A program made the position numbers and the translations under genes. This document shows, one piece after another, positions 22,170 through 34,400 of a stretch of DNA of 64,000 nucleotides (the first letter of the stretch is position 1; each line of letters opens with the position of its first letter). Source of the DNA: Chlamydomonas sphaeroides (Eukaryota > Chlorophyta > Chlorophyceae > Chlamydomonadales > Chlamydomonadaceae); contig BDDC01000149.1 of the NCBI GenBank assembly GCA_001662425.1, positions 34,646 through 98,645 of the forward strand, written 5' to 3'. A model generated the notes under the pieces. That model saw nothing but the letters and a program-made list of their open reading frames with translations, searched no databases and was not told the DNA's origin.

Positions 22170-24861
22170 TCACCTGCTCATGCTGACCCACTCGTCAGCG
22201 TGCGCGCTCTTGAGGCCGGTCTTGCGCACGTTGCTCTTCCAGCGTCGAGCGCCGGGGCCGCTAGAGCGAGAGCCGGCGTGGCGGTCAAACTCGTAGGGAA
22301 AGAAGGAGCGGCCTGCCAGGTGCGTAGCGGCCAGGCAGGAGACGCACCTGGGGAAGAAGGGGGAGTTGGAAGGGCCAGGTTACGTGCCGGTAAGGGAGGC
22401 GGAGTGTGGGCACGGGGGCGTGAGGGCGGGGTGCTGGGGCGAAGGTTAGGGGCAAAGGTTAGGAGCACTTCGGTGTGCATAGTGAAGGGCGGTTGCGAAA
22501 TTTCCGGAGTGGAAGCGACCCAAGCCGCGCTCGCGGCAGTTTGGGACGTTCTGTATCGCGGCAGCTGAGGGCGGAGCGCAAAGGGCTCAGGCGTCAGCGG
22601 TTGTCATACGGAACGATTAGGTGAGGTTGCGTTAAGAAAACCATAATGACAGACTAATGCGCTTTTTGGGTAACCCGCTGTGCTAAGGATGTCGTTGATT
22701 AGCAGTGCTACCAAAACTCTTCCGCTCGGGGTTAGGCCACGCTATAGTAATGTGCAGCTTGGCCGGCCAACAACAAGCCGAGCGACCAGAGAGGCGTAAC
22801 CGTTTGCGGTGCCCAAGTTTCATCACGCAGCGTTTTACATCGCCCGGAAAAAGCACATGCATGTGTCGCTTGCAGCCCTGCACGATACCGCGAAGTCTGC
22901 CTGTCCCGTGTTGAAAGTGTCCACAGGTGCATGAACTTGGGAATCGCCAGTTTCCGCTCGCTATTGAACTCCCGACTGCCCTCGCACCTGCAGACGATGA
23001 TATAGAGGTCGGGATAGAAGATGCCCGGCTTATCGTGGCACTCCACCCAGTAGCCGGCAGGCCCGCATCGCTCGCTGGCGCCGGCATCCTTGGCGCCATC
23101 GGCTAGGCCGCTGACCGCGCTAGCTGCCACCGGCTCTTGCGAGGACACTGCTGGCTGCGAAGCAGCTGCGCTGCCGATTTCCGTGTGATCCGCGTCCTCA
23201 CCGCGCTGGCCGGCTGGCGCGGCATCCTCGTCCTCCTGCGCCGCCTGGGTGGCTGCCTGCGGCTGACCGCCGTCCTGCGCTGTGGCCGCCAGCCCATCAG
23301 CCCCCGCCTGCTCTGGTCCCTCACCATCCTCCTGCTCCTGCCCCGGCGCCTGCTCTTGCTCCTGCTCCAGCGCCTGCTCCGGTGCCTGCTGTAACTCCCC
23401 CTGTGCCTCCGGCGCCAGCTCCAGTTGAGGCTCCAGATCCTTCTCTGCCGCCGCGTCGGCCGGCGCTGCTCCCGTCGCCGGACCCGTCGCCGGCTCCCGC
23501 TCCTCCGCTCCTGACCCCGCCCCCTCCAGCTCCAGCTCCTGCTGGCCCCGCTGCTGGGGCGCCTGGCCCGGTGTCTGCTGCTGCTCCGGCCGCTGCTGCA
23601 GCTGCCCACGCTCCCGCCGCTCCGCCTCCGCCACCGCCGGCTCCTGGGGCGCTAGATGCACCAGCCCCTCCCGCCCCTCACCCTCCGGCCCGGCTGCGCT
23701 CTGCAGCCGGGCCGGCCGGGCCGCCTCCGCCTCCGGCTGCCCCTCCTCACAGGCACTCCCGCTGCCATCGTCGCCGCCGTCCGCCGCTCCGCCGCCGCCA
23801 GACAGCTCCGCCACAGCGCCCAGAAGCTGCGGCGCGCCCTCCGCTGCCTCCGCGTCGTGCTCCACCGCCTGCGGCTCCTCACCGCCGGCACCGCCGCTGG
23901 CTGCGCCCGGCGGGCTCGGGGGCGCGACAGCGGCATCGCCAGCGGCGCCGCCAGCTGCCGCACCGCCTGCTGTCAGGGCCGCAGGGGCGGACGCAGACCT
24001 CACGCCGGCCGCCGCCTCGTCCGCTGCGGCCGCCAAGGCGCCATCGGCCAGCAGCGGTGTGTGCGCCCCAGGCTCGGATGCGTGGCGCTGGCGGCTGCCC
24101 TCGACCGATGACGGGGACCGCGGCTCGCTGTTGCTAGCTCCCGCCGCGCCCGTGTGGGCAGCGGAGGAGCCTCCGCCGGGCGGCCCCCAGCGCTGGTTCA
24201 ACGGCCCCCAGCGCTGCCGCCGCTGCGCCTGCGCTTGCGCCTGCACCGGCGTCGGCGGAGGCGGGGACGGTGGCTGCGGGGAGGCAGCGTGTGCGGCACC
24301 TGTTGCCATCGAGGGCTGTACCTGCACCTGCTGCTGCAGCGACTGCTGCGCTGCGGTCCGGACCCGCAGTGCCGTAACGAGGTCCAGCCCAAGCAACTGC
24401 ATGGACAGGGGTGTGGTGTCGCCGGGGGGCTGGCAGGCGGCGGCCTCCGCTGCCGCTGCCGCTGGGGTGCGCGCGGGCGTCGCGGTGGCGGCGGCGGCGG
24501 CGGCGAGCTCCTGCTCCTGCCTCTTTTGCTGCTCCAGCAGGAACACGCGCCGTGCCTGGATCTGCGCCAGGACCATCGCCTGCACGTAGTTGAGGGGCGC
24601 TGCCGGCGCTGGGTTGACTGCCGTCGCCGGCAGCACGGCCGGCACCGCGCGTATGGGCACCGGCGGCGCCGGCAGGCGCGGCTGCGACTGGGGCGTTGAC
24701 GGTGGCGGTCCGAGGCCGGGAGGCAGGCGCGGCTGGGGATGCGGCGTTGGGGGCTGTGGCTCGGTTGGCGGCTGCGGCCGTGCCGCCGTCGGGGGCTCCT
24801 GCTGCCGGGGTGACTGGGGCTGCGACAGGGGCTGCGGCGGCGGCGTGTGCGCGGGAGCCGA

Positions 24862-24895
<34 letters not shown>

Positions 24896-26224
24896 TGCAG
24901 GCCCGGCGGCGGCTGGGCCGGCGGCGGCGGCTGCGGCACGGGGTCAAGGCCGGGCGGCAGGCGCCGGCTGTCATGCGGCGTGGGCGGCTGCCGCTCGGTC
25001 GGCGGCTTGTTCCGCGGCTGTGGCTCTGGCTCTGTCTGGGGCTGGGGCTCGGGGCCGGCGCGGGCCACGGATGGGGGTGCCGCCGCTGCGGACGGGCCGG
25101 GGCTTGCCCGGTCGCGTCCAGCAGGAGCGGCCGCGGCAGCTGACGCCGCCGTGTGATGATCCGGGGGCTGAGGCGTCGGTGGCGGCGAGCCACCGGCAGG
25201 TGTTTCAGCTGGAAGCGCCGGCGGCGGCGGCGAGCCGCCACTGGGGCCGCCCACCGCGGCCGCGGCCGCCGCCGCGGCCTGCGCCCTGGCGGCGATGCCG
25301 GCCCCGAACCGCGTCCGGCGACGCGGGGTCGTCGCCGCCGCCAACTGAGGCGTGCCGGCGCCGCCGGCCTCCTCCTCGGGCAGAGGGTCCATGCTGGGGC
25401 CGCGCTCAGAGGTCGCGGGCGGCGACCCGCCGGCGGGCTCGCTCTCAGCGCCTGGGGAAGCGCGCCGCGCGCCGTCCTCCCTCTTGCCCTCCTCGTCCTG
25501 CACGCCCTGCACGGACATGCGAAACACATCACGCCACGGCGCTGGTCGTCGGTCGCCCAAGGGTGCGATCGGGAGCGAGTGCACCGCGGTCGACCCGCGG
25601 GTCAACCGCGACCGCTCCGCACCCCGCGCGCGGACCAACCTTGTGAAGCTCTGTGGCGGGCGTGCTTATGTCGAGGGCTGGCTCGCTACGCCCACGCGTC
25701 GCCTGCGCGCTGCGGCTGCGGCTGCTGCGGCGGGTCACCCAGGTCGCAACGCCGCGCGCTGCTCCCGCCTCGTGCTCGACCTGCCCCTGCTGCCGCTGCT
25801 GGCCTTCGCTGTCCATGCTCGGTGGCGGAGGCGGAGGCGGTGGCGGAGGCGGCTCCTCGGGTAGCGGCGGCGGGGGCGATGGGGGCGTAGGAGGGGGGGC
25901 GGCGGCCGGCAGCGGAGGCCAAACGCCGGCCGCGGGCAGCTGCTGTGTGCGCGACTCGGCAGCGGGCGCTGCAGCCAGCCCTGCCGCACTGCGGAGGGCA
26001 GGCGCAGCGCTTGCCTCGAGCGCGCGCGACCCGCTCGCGCTACCCGAGGCCTGCTGCGTTGCCAGCTGCTGCTGCTGCAGCCGGTGCTGCTGCTGGCGCT
26101 GCTGGTTGCGCAGCTGCATATGGCCGGGCGCAAAGAGGCTGCCTGTGAAGGGTACCACTAAGGGCGGTGGCTGCTGCTGCTGCTGCGCGGAGCCTTGCAG
26201 CGCCGGGTCGCTATCGGAACTCAT
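22170..26224 (-). CDS. SAND-domain protein with Gln/Pro/Ala-rich body (1,114 aa)
   Basis: Three exons join in frame: 25640-26224, 22925-25506 and 22170-22347. The start ATG at 26222-26224 opens MSSDSDPALQGSAQQQQQ. Most of the protein is low-complexity: poly-Q, poly-P, Ala- and Glu/Gln-rich runs, with one helical Gln/Glu-rich segment (AQIQARRVFLLEQQKRQEQE). The C-terminal 100 residues form a SAND domain split by the last intron: GYWVECHDKPGIFYPDLY, then CRCEGSREF, CVSC, FFPYEFDRHAG and RRWKSNVRKTG. The stop follows DEWVSMSR. Prediction: a DNA-binding transcription regulator in the nucleus; the Q/P/A composition fits activation or repression regions. It stands next to another SAND gene on the same strand, but the rest of the two proteins is unlike. 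It could belong to the wider VARL/SAND group of volvocine algae; I cannot test that here. Confidence 0.75.
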
Positions 26225-27161
26225 TGGTCATAGCGCTCCACTTGCGAACAGCGCCAGCACGGCTATCCCAGCTGCTGTGTGGGCTACAGCTATGCACGTA
26301 GCTGCCTAGGACGAGGCTTGGAATTGGAGGCGCGGGGAAGCCGCGCCCGAAGGCCTCCTCGGGGTTACGAACATTGGATGGGCCCGGCGGGTGCACCTTC
26401 GGCCTTTGAACGACTTGCAGCGGCGAGAACTTGTTTGCCCCGTGACAGCACTGCGCAGCCCCGTAGATGGCAGCAGCCGGCCCCCCCACCGCCCCCGCCA
26501 TGGCCCAGCCGTCCGCTCCTGGCTCCCATGCGCGAGCGCATTGCCTGCACAGTGGACCCAACCGTCCCCCAACCGTCCCCCAACCGTCCCCCAACCGGCC
26601 CCAACCGGGTGCAGCAATGCGTCCGAGTCATCGTGTCCGGCGTGCCCGTCCCTCGGCTGTCACGTCGCAGTCATGTTTCTAACCGTTGGGGTTGCGTTTC
26701 CGGGGAGCCAGATCAGTCCCTGTACCCAGCGCACTGGGGGGCGGGGCCAGGGCCACGCAGCCGCCCGGGCCCCTGCGTCCGCCCGTTTGTGCATGCGCGA
26801 CTGTCGCCCCCACCCAAATGCCTCCGACAGTTGGGCGAGCAGGGCCTCCTGCCTCCGTGCAGGGCTCCACCCAGCGAGCCACCACGCCCTCGGGCCCCGC
26901 GGCCCCCGCCGTTGCTGCCCTTCAGCCGGCGGCCGCGGTCGCTGCCGCACAGCCAGCTGAGGGCTGCAGCCTGCCCCCTGCCTCCCCCTTCTGAGGCCCC
27001 CACAGCCCTGCGCAGCCCCCGCGCTGGCCGCAGCCAGGCCCCCGCCCCCGCCCCCGACACAGGAGTGGGCTGCGGCTGCAGCGCGCAAGGCCGCGCGTGC
27101 AGGGGCCCTGCTGGGCCCTGCTGGGCCCTGCTGCCCTCCCCTGCCTCCCCTTCCTGCCCCC
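26225..27161. other. Intergenic: 3' flank of the TMEM33 gene and promoter of the SAND gene
   Basis: Both neighbours are on the minus strand. It contains an 11-base CCCCAACCGTC-like tandem repeat at 26556-26610. Pro-rich open frames on both strands have no homology-like features. No gene is assigned. Confidence 0.45.
26556..26610. repeat. Short tandem repeat, unit about CCCCCAACCGT
   Basis: Four to five near-identical 10-11-base units follow each other. Confidence 0.7.
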
Positions 27162-30100
27162 TCAGCTGGTGGGCACGGTCAGGGCCCAGCGCGCAGCCAT
27201 CTGGATGAGCCGCTCCACCGCCGGCACCATGTTGCGGTAGCGCCGCGTCTGCTCGTCCAGCCGGGCCCACACCTGGCGCAGAGTAGGGAGCAGGGGGCGA
27301 AGGGGCCGGCCGGGCGCGGAGTGAGGCGGCAGGCAGGGCGGGCGCGGCGATGTCACAGGGCGCAGGACCCCCGGCGCGAGCGCGGCGCGGACCTAGCCCG
27401 GCCGAGGCACCGGCACTTGGAGGGGGCGTGCACAGGGCACAACGTGGGACGCGTGGAACGCATGGACTGAGCCACAGAGCGGGCGCTGCGCTGGGCTCAA
27501 GAGTCGCTGCGCTGGCCGCGCGGCGCCGCGTGCGTGAGGCCACGGCCCCGCTGGCCCTGCTGGCTGCTTTCCTGCCCCACGTCGCCACCCTCCTGCGCAA
27601 TGGCCCCGCTGCCCTCGCCTCGCTCGCACCGCTCTGTGCAGCGATGCGCTGTCCGGCATGTGGAGCTTGAGGCGCAGGATCTGGGGCGGGGAACAGGGAG
27701 CCGGGCAGGGGGAGGGTGAGGAGAAGGTGATGAGGGTGCGAGACCGTGCCGCACGGCGCAGTGTACTTCCGACCAGTGGCGCAGCCGTTGATGCACACGC
27801 GCATGGCACACGCACAGGTGGTACCCTGTTTCGGCCCTGTTTAGTTTAACACACAGGGCAACACGTGCCTCCCGCCGCAGCCGGCGCACCTGGGTGTAGA
27901 AGAGCAGCGTGAGCAGGTTGCGCGCGGGCGTGAGTAGCTCGACGATGAGCCAGAGGAAGGTGGCCACCTCGCACCAGGCGTTGAACGCCAGCGCGTCGGG
28001 CTGCGAGGAGGCGAGGATGGTGGGAAGGGGCGGTTGCGGGGGCACGGCGGCAGAGTGACAAGGCGTGTGGATTGGCGACGTGTGTTCGTGTGTGCCGGAT
28101 GCGTGTGCTTCGGAGGCCAGAGGCAGGCGTGTCGCGGAGGCCCCCACCGGAGGGCGCATGCGGCCGCGGGCATGGCAAGCTCCGTCCACATCCTCGGGAC
28201 GCGGTCCATGGGTCGATGGGGTCACGCGTCCTGCTGCCGCCCACACGTGCGCCCTTCCTTCCCAGCGTCCGCTGCACGCCTGCCCCGGCCTGCCCCACTG
28301 CACCTGCACCTGCACCTGCACCTGCCCCACTGCACCTGCACCTGCACCTGCACCCCCCAACACACAACGCCCCCGGCACCCGCGGGCCCCAGTGCCGGTG
28401 GCGCTCAGCGGTGCGGACCGGCTGCTGACGGCTGTGCATACGTGCGTTGGTCGCAGGCAGCCGCATGCGCTTGAGGGGGAAGCACGAGGGTCGCATGTGC
28501 CGCTGCCGCATGGGGGCTGCAATTGACAAACACGGTACAGGGGCAATGGAGTGCTGATCGACACCGTGATGAGGCAGTTCATACGGCATCGTACTGGGGC
28601 CAAGCCATACCTGCCGCTGCTGCATAGCGGCATACAGGCGGCCGCCGAAGCGCCGCCACGCCGCCGTGTGGGACATGTTGGCGGCTGCGTAGGCGGCTGC
28701 GTGGTAGGCGGCGAGCATGAGCAGCGGCGCGGAGGCGAAGAGCAGCGGGTGGTGGGCGGAGAAGGAGAAGGCCACCAGCAGCGACATGAAGTCGGTGGTG
28801 GGCATGACGCGCTGCAGCCACTCCTGTCGTTGGGAGGGCGGGGCAGGGCAGGAGGTCGGGGGACAGGTCGGCTGTGTTGGGGCACACACGGTGGCGGGCA
28901 TGTGCGGCGTGTTGGGGCGACTGCACGTGGCCCCATTGGCAGCTCGTCCCCTCGTGCCCCAGGCCGCAGAGTCCCAGAAGTCTGACTCAGCGCCTGGCAG
29001 CCTCGTCGCAGCTCCCAGGGTCGCGCGGCATGCGAGCGATGTACGGCATGTACGGCAAATACGACGCCCGCCGCAGACCCGTCTTGAGCAATGCCGCACC
29101 ATGAATGCGCTCCAGGGCCGCAGCATGGGCATGCCGTGCTGCAGGTAGATCTTGTAGCCACACGTCAGCATGGCGAGGCGCATGAAGTACAGGTACGCCA
29201 TACGGCTGTACGGCACCAGCGGCAGCAGGCTGTAGCTGCCCAGCACCAGCATGGCGCAGTGCATGGTGAACAGCCGCAGCTGGGGGGCAGGAGGGGAGGG
29301 GCAGAGGGGGGGCAGGGCGGGGTTGACAGCGAACATCCCCCAAGCCGCGAGCAGCCGGTTGGGGCTGAGCAACTGTGTCAGGAGGGAAGCGCGGGACCGA
29401 GAAGGCGCACAGGCGGAGCAGGCGAGGGTGGGCTGTGGGCCCGCAAGGCGTCAAACCCACCCAGCGCCCTGCCATACCTGGGCCTTGCTGTCGCCGTACA
29501 TCCCACTGCCGGGCCTGCCGTACTGCCCGTACCGCGGCGGCGGCGGCGGCATGGGCTCCCGCGTGTAGTAGTTGGATCCGCCCGAGGTGTTGCCGCCACT
29601 GCCGGTGCCAGCGGCGCCGCCGGAGGAAGAGGGTGGGGGCGGCTGCGGCTTTGGAGCGGCGGCGCTGCCTGGGGCGGGGCGTGGGGATGTGAGGCATGTG
29701 GGAGCTGGGGCCGGGGTCAGCGGGAGGCTCCGCTTGGGGCCGGCAGCCGCAGCGGCGGCCGACACAGCTGTGCTTGGGGCGAGTGCTGGTCCCGCGCTCG
29801 CCCCGCCCAGCCAACCCAAGCCTCGACAGCCCGGCCGCGGCGCCCCAAAGGGGCAAAGAGGGAGGACAGGCCCGCATCGCGCTTTGAGGGCCCAGCGTCT
29901 CCAGCCGCTCAGCGCCGGCTCCCCAGCAGCGCACCTGCCGCCACGCTGGCTGGGTCGAAGTCGGGGTCCACGTTCTTCTTATACCAGCGCGCCTTGACCC
30001 TGCAGGAGAGGGCGGCAGCGCCGGAGAGGGGAGGGGTGGGCTGCGGCGGGAGGGGAGCCGCAGGCGGCGCGTCGCGAGGCATGGCGTCTCTTGGGCCTGG

Positions 30101-30634
30101 GCCTGGGCCCTGGCGCGCGGGATATGGTGCCGCTGGCTTTGGGGCGCCGGCGCTGGCTTGGGGGCGCCGGCGCCGGCGTGCCTGGAGGCCTGGAGGCGGT
30201 TCCACAGCCGCGGAGGTGCGGGCGGCGCCACAGCCGCTGAGCTGGAGGCGCGGGGCTGCGCCGCAGCCGCAGAGGGCGCCGCACCTTGTGAGCATGGCCT
30301 CTGTCTCGCCGGCGGGGAGCTCTACGGTCCGAAGGTAGGCCTTCCATCGCTCGTCCTTGTCAAAGTCAAAGCGCCTGCGGGGCGCCAGCGAGCAAGGGTG
30401 CTGAGGCACAACCCAGGGCAGGCCGCAGGGGCCGTGTGCTGCGGGCCCGGGTTGTCGACATCTAGCTTGCATTGCCGTGGTGGCAACGAGGTGGGAGCTA
30501 AGGCCTGTGCAGTTGCGGGGCAGGGCGAAGCCGATGGTGCAGCGGATGGATCCGGAGGGTGAGTCCCATAGCGTGACAGCGCACGGTGGTATCCTCGTAG
30601 TCGCGGGGCCTACGCACTTGAATTTGTCCGCCAT
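27162..30634 (-). CDS. TMEM33: TMEM33/Pom33 family membrane protein (342 aa)
   Basis: Nine exons join in frame: 30618-30634, 30285-30374, 29935-29999, 29478-29668, 29100-29279, 28611-28823, 27890-28000, 27630-27680 and 27162-27272. The first coding exon is only 17 bases (MADKF plus part of a Lys codon). The N-terminus (RWKAYLRTVELPAGE, KARWYKKNVDPDFDP) matches the plant form of the family. A Pro/Gly-rich linker is followed by hydrophobic helices in family order: LRLFTMHCAMLVLGSYSLLP, then TDFMSLLVAFSFSAHHPLLF, then VATFLWLIVELLTPARNLLT, ending VERLIQMAARWALTVPTS. Yeast Pom33/Per33 and animal TMEM33 are multi-pass proteins of the ER and nuclear envelope that bind reticulons and help nuclear-pore distribution. 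The same role is inferred here. It lies head-to-head with RPA2. Confidence 0.88.
28300..28355. repeat. (CACCTG)n microsatellite in a TMEM33 intron
   Basis: Several CACCTG units in two blocks are separated by CCCCACTG, within the intron between the exons at 28000 and 28611. Confidence 0.8.
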
Positions 30635-31465
30635 CGTTGCCTCTGTTGAGCACGATGGCTGCGCCAAGTTCACGCACGGCCCGTGTTGGGAGCTTCACAC
30701 TGACAGAGTGTTTGCTGTGCAACGTATGACGATTACTGCTAGCACGATTGTGTTTGTCCGGACGCAAGCAGCAGGCAGCACGTTTGGAAGCTTCGCGTTT
30801 GCCCAGCGGTGGTATAAAGTGCGAGGTGGTACAAGAGCATGAAGAGAGCGTCAGCTTGAGATCAAATTGTGTGTTGGTGAAGCTTGTCAGAGTCGCGCCG
30901 TGCCAAAGGTGCCGTGCCGCAACCCAAGCACGCCCGTGCATTCCCCAGCGTGTCAGGGCGTGTCACATGCCACCCGTTCGTCCTTCCTCTTCGCGTTGAA
31001 TTCTTACCCAGGCTTCTCAGCCCATAATGTGTCAGTCACTGCTCTGTGAGGGCATTGGTGTTACCGGGGACTGCGCAGACAAGGAGGACGGGGCCCTGGG
31101 CGGCAGGCGGCGGCAGGGGCCGGAGGGGAAGCTGTCTCCGAAGGCCTCCGAGGACGTGTCGGGCCTGACGAGCCCGCTCCATCTTCCTTTACGTGGGCTA
31201 TAAGCTGTTTGCATTCAAGTCATGAGGCCTGGATGTCAGGCTGCTCCGGCTGGGAGAGTGGGAAACCAGAGCGCCTGCTACGCGTGCTGCGCCATGGCAA
31301 ATGCTCACGAGAAGCCTTGACGCCGCGACAACCGCTTCTGTCCGCATAGCATTGTGACCCCACGTATCAAAGAACACATTGTCCGGTGTCGTCCAAGGAA
31401 GCTCAACCAGCGACCGCGAGGATTCAAAGCTTGTTGTTTCGGACGCAAACCAAGCGCACGTAGCC
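30635..31465. promoter_or_regulatory. Divergent intergenic region between TMEM33 and RPA2
   Basis: The two start codons are 831 bases apart on opposite strands, so this interval must contain both promoters and both 5' UTRs. A plus-strand TATAAA lies at 30813-30818, about 650 bases before the RPA2 ATG; whether it is used is unknown. No other gene is visible. Confidence 0.55.
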
Positions 31466-34400
31466 ATGAACTTCGGCGCATATGGCGATGCTGGTGCCAG
31501 CCAATTCGGAGGCGGTGGCTTCATGCCAAGGTAAGGTCTGCGGCGAGCTTTGAACGCGCCAGAGCGACGTCTGAGCACTCTTTCCCTGCCCGCGCGCAGC
31601 CCTGCGCCAGGGCAAGCCAATGAGTATGGAGGCGGTGGTGGTGGCGAGCGCAAGGTCAGCTGCGCTGCGCAATTGCTTCCGTCGCCTTAAGCTTCCGTCG
31701 CGCAAACTTGCGCGATTTGCGCTCCTTGCCATGAAAGCTACGAAATCAGCGTTTCGCGGAAAGGCTGCAACAACGCCGGGCCGTGCAGCTAGCGAGTACC
31801 GTGCCCGCTGGGTAATTCCCGCCAAACCCGCTTTCTGCTTCACCGCCGTGCCGCAGGGCGGGCGCGCTCACAACTCCCTCCGAGCTTTCACCATCCGCTA
31901 CCTGCTCAAGGTGATATCGCTCGACCAGCAGCTGTCCTCGGTCAAGGCCGGCTTGAACCCTGGCGCCCAGCGCTGGGGCCGTGCCTTCATCGGCCCCCAT
32001 CCACCGTCCCGGCGCCTGCCACCACAATCCTCGTGATCCCGTTGCAAGCGCTGACTATCTCTCTGTGGCCCCCTCTGCTATCTGTTATTCTGGGGCTTCC
32101 ATACAGATGACGGCCAACTCGGACGACGACCGCTACGTTGTGGACGGCCACGATGTGTCCATGGTGGGTAGGGTTCGTTTGTAGTGTGCCAGCGCCCCAT
32201 GCTCTCACATCCGCCGCTTGGGGCCGCGGCCCCACTGGCGCACGAGAGGCAGGGGGGGGCTGGCCGTCGCCTCCATGGGGACTGGGCACGCGGAATGCCA
32301 CCGCACCGAGCAGCTGGCCCTCCGCCCGCTATCCGAGCTTGGCGCCCCGGTGCCGGCCGCAACATGTGTACATGTCCACACCCCGCCAGGTCACGGTTGT
32401 GGGCCGGGTCACTGCATACGCCGAGCACGCCACCAAGGTCGTGATGCAGGCAGGTGCTGGGAGCGATGGTTGGACACCCCGAGTTCCCCTGGCCGCGGGG
32501 CCCAGGTGGCAGCAACCATGCCCGGCCACGGCATAGCGGCGGGCTGCACACGTCGCGGACAGTGGTGCGCCGTCGGCCGGGCGCTCGAAGTGGCACCAGC
32601 GCGCTGGGGAAGGGCGTGTGGGAAGCATCCCCGGGGTTTCTGGCTGCCACTCGGCACGCGGGGCATGCCGACCCGTGTGGCGTCCACGGCTCCCCTACCG
32701 CAGGTGCACGACGGCACGGCGGCCATTGAGGTGACGAGCTGGGTGGACGACGTCGATGCGCACGTGAGTGGCCCTTACCCATGCCGTACGCACGTGCCAT
32801 TTGGGCTTGCGTGGCGGGCTCGCGGGGCCCAATGCGATGTGTCCTGCCCACGACGTTGCTGAGCCCGTGTGCTCCCCGCCGCGGCCCTGCCCCCTCCCTC
32901 ACCTCCCTGCAGGCCCAGAAGCGGATGGACTGGCAGGTGGGCGGGGACCGCGTTACTGTCGCCAAGGAAGGAGGGGTCCCGGTAGCAGTGGCCTCCTTGG
33001 CGCCATTATGCTGCACAGTGGCCAGCGCTGGCACCGTGAAGCATGGGAGCCCGCCCCCGCCCCGTAGCTTGGCGGGTGCGCCGTCTGGCTATCGGACGCA
33101 GGGCCACCTCGCCTATAACCGCACATGTGACCGCATATGTGACCGCTACGTCCATGCCGCTGTGCCGGCCCGTCGCCCGTGCCGCACAGGTCGGCAAGTA
33201 CGTCCGCGTGTACGGCAACCTCAAGACGTACGAGCGCAGGCGCAGCATCACGTCCTTTGCCATCAAGCCCGTGACGGACCACAACGAGGTGCGGGCGAGC
33301 GGGCCATCGACATGTCGACGGGTACATAAGATAGCAACCCATACATAGAGCATCAGGGTCGTGAGGGAAACATGGACTGTACTAACATGCCCGCACCCCG
33401 CACCTCGCCGCCGTTCTCCCCCAGGTCACCTACCACCTGCTGCAGGCCGTCATGCAGCACCTGCACCTGTCCAAGGGCGCGCCGCCGCAGGGCGGCGCCC
33501 CCGCGCCCGCCGGTCCCGGCGTCAGCAGGGCGCCTGGCTCGTTCGGCGGCGCACCGGCGGCAGGTGCGGCAGCCCGCGCGCGTGCGCGCTCCAGCCGGCG
33601 GTGTGGGACGCCGAGGGCTGCGATCCGCTGCACTGGAGGGCGGGAGGGGTGGTGGGAAGGGGCCCAGTCCCGTGGGCGGCAGGTGTGGCTGTGAAGCCGA
33701 AGTTGCGGCGTATGACGCTGTCCCACCTGGATTGCCGCCGCTGGACCGCAGGCCCCGCGTACGGTGGCGCGCCGCAGGGAGGGCACGCCGCCGGTGGTGC
33801 CGCGCCGCCGCCCGGTGAGCGGCTCTCCGTCGCGGCCTGCCGTCACAGTTCTCACAGCTGCCAGCGGGGGCTGCAAGCTTAGCACGGTCGGGGCGGATGC
33901 CGCCGGCGCTGCTTGCCTATCCAGCCCCATCACGAGCACACCCTCCCAATCAGCTTCTTGCTGGCCAGCGGGGGCTGCGCCGCGGCCTCAGCAGTCCTCG
34001 CCCTCTGCTGCCCGGCCTCCTGCCCCCAACCCTCCCCCCCTGCCCAGGCGACATCCACACCGATGTACGCCACGTGTTCAACCTGCCCTTTGCTGTGGCG
34101 GCGCCCAACGGCATCACGCTGGAGCAGGCGGCGGTGGAGCTGCGCAACATGGGCCGCAACTACAACACCAAGCAAGTGCTCGAGGTGCGAGCCGCGCTGC
34201 GCTGGCAGGCAGCAATTACTGCGCGTTGCGGGCTTGTGGGGGTCGGCTGGGGCCGGGCAGCTGTCGAGGGGCATTGCCCGCTGCCGGGCCCTGATGCGGC
34301 GCGGCCTCTGCCGCACAGGCGCGTGGTCCGGGTTGCGGCCGAGACGTTTGCCCGGTGCAGTTCCAATGCCTGTGGACCGTTTGGCTACACCAATCCGCAC

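Noticed and set aside
18782..25646. Long plus-strand open frames opposite the two SAND genes
   Set aside because: They are GC-skewed shadow frames. The minus strand carries recognisable domains and frame-consistent splice joins, while the plus frames read only Arg/Ala/Pro repeats.
22170..26224. Naming this SAND gene regA or another reg-cluster gene
   Set aside because: Size and Q/A/P composition are suggestive, but the SAND domain is at the extreme C-terminus and no diagnostic VARL motif could be verified by eye.
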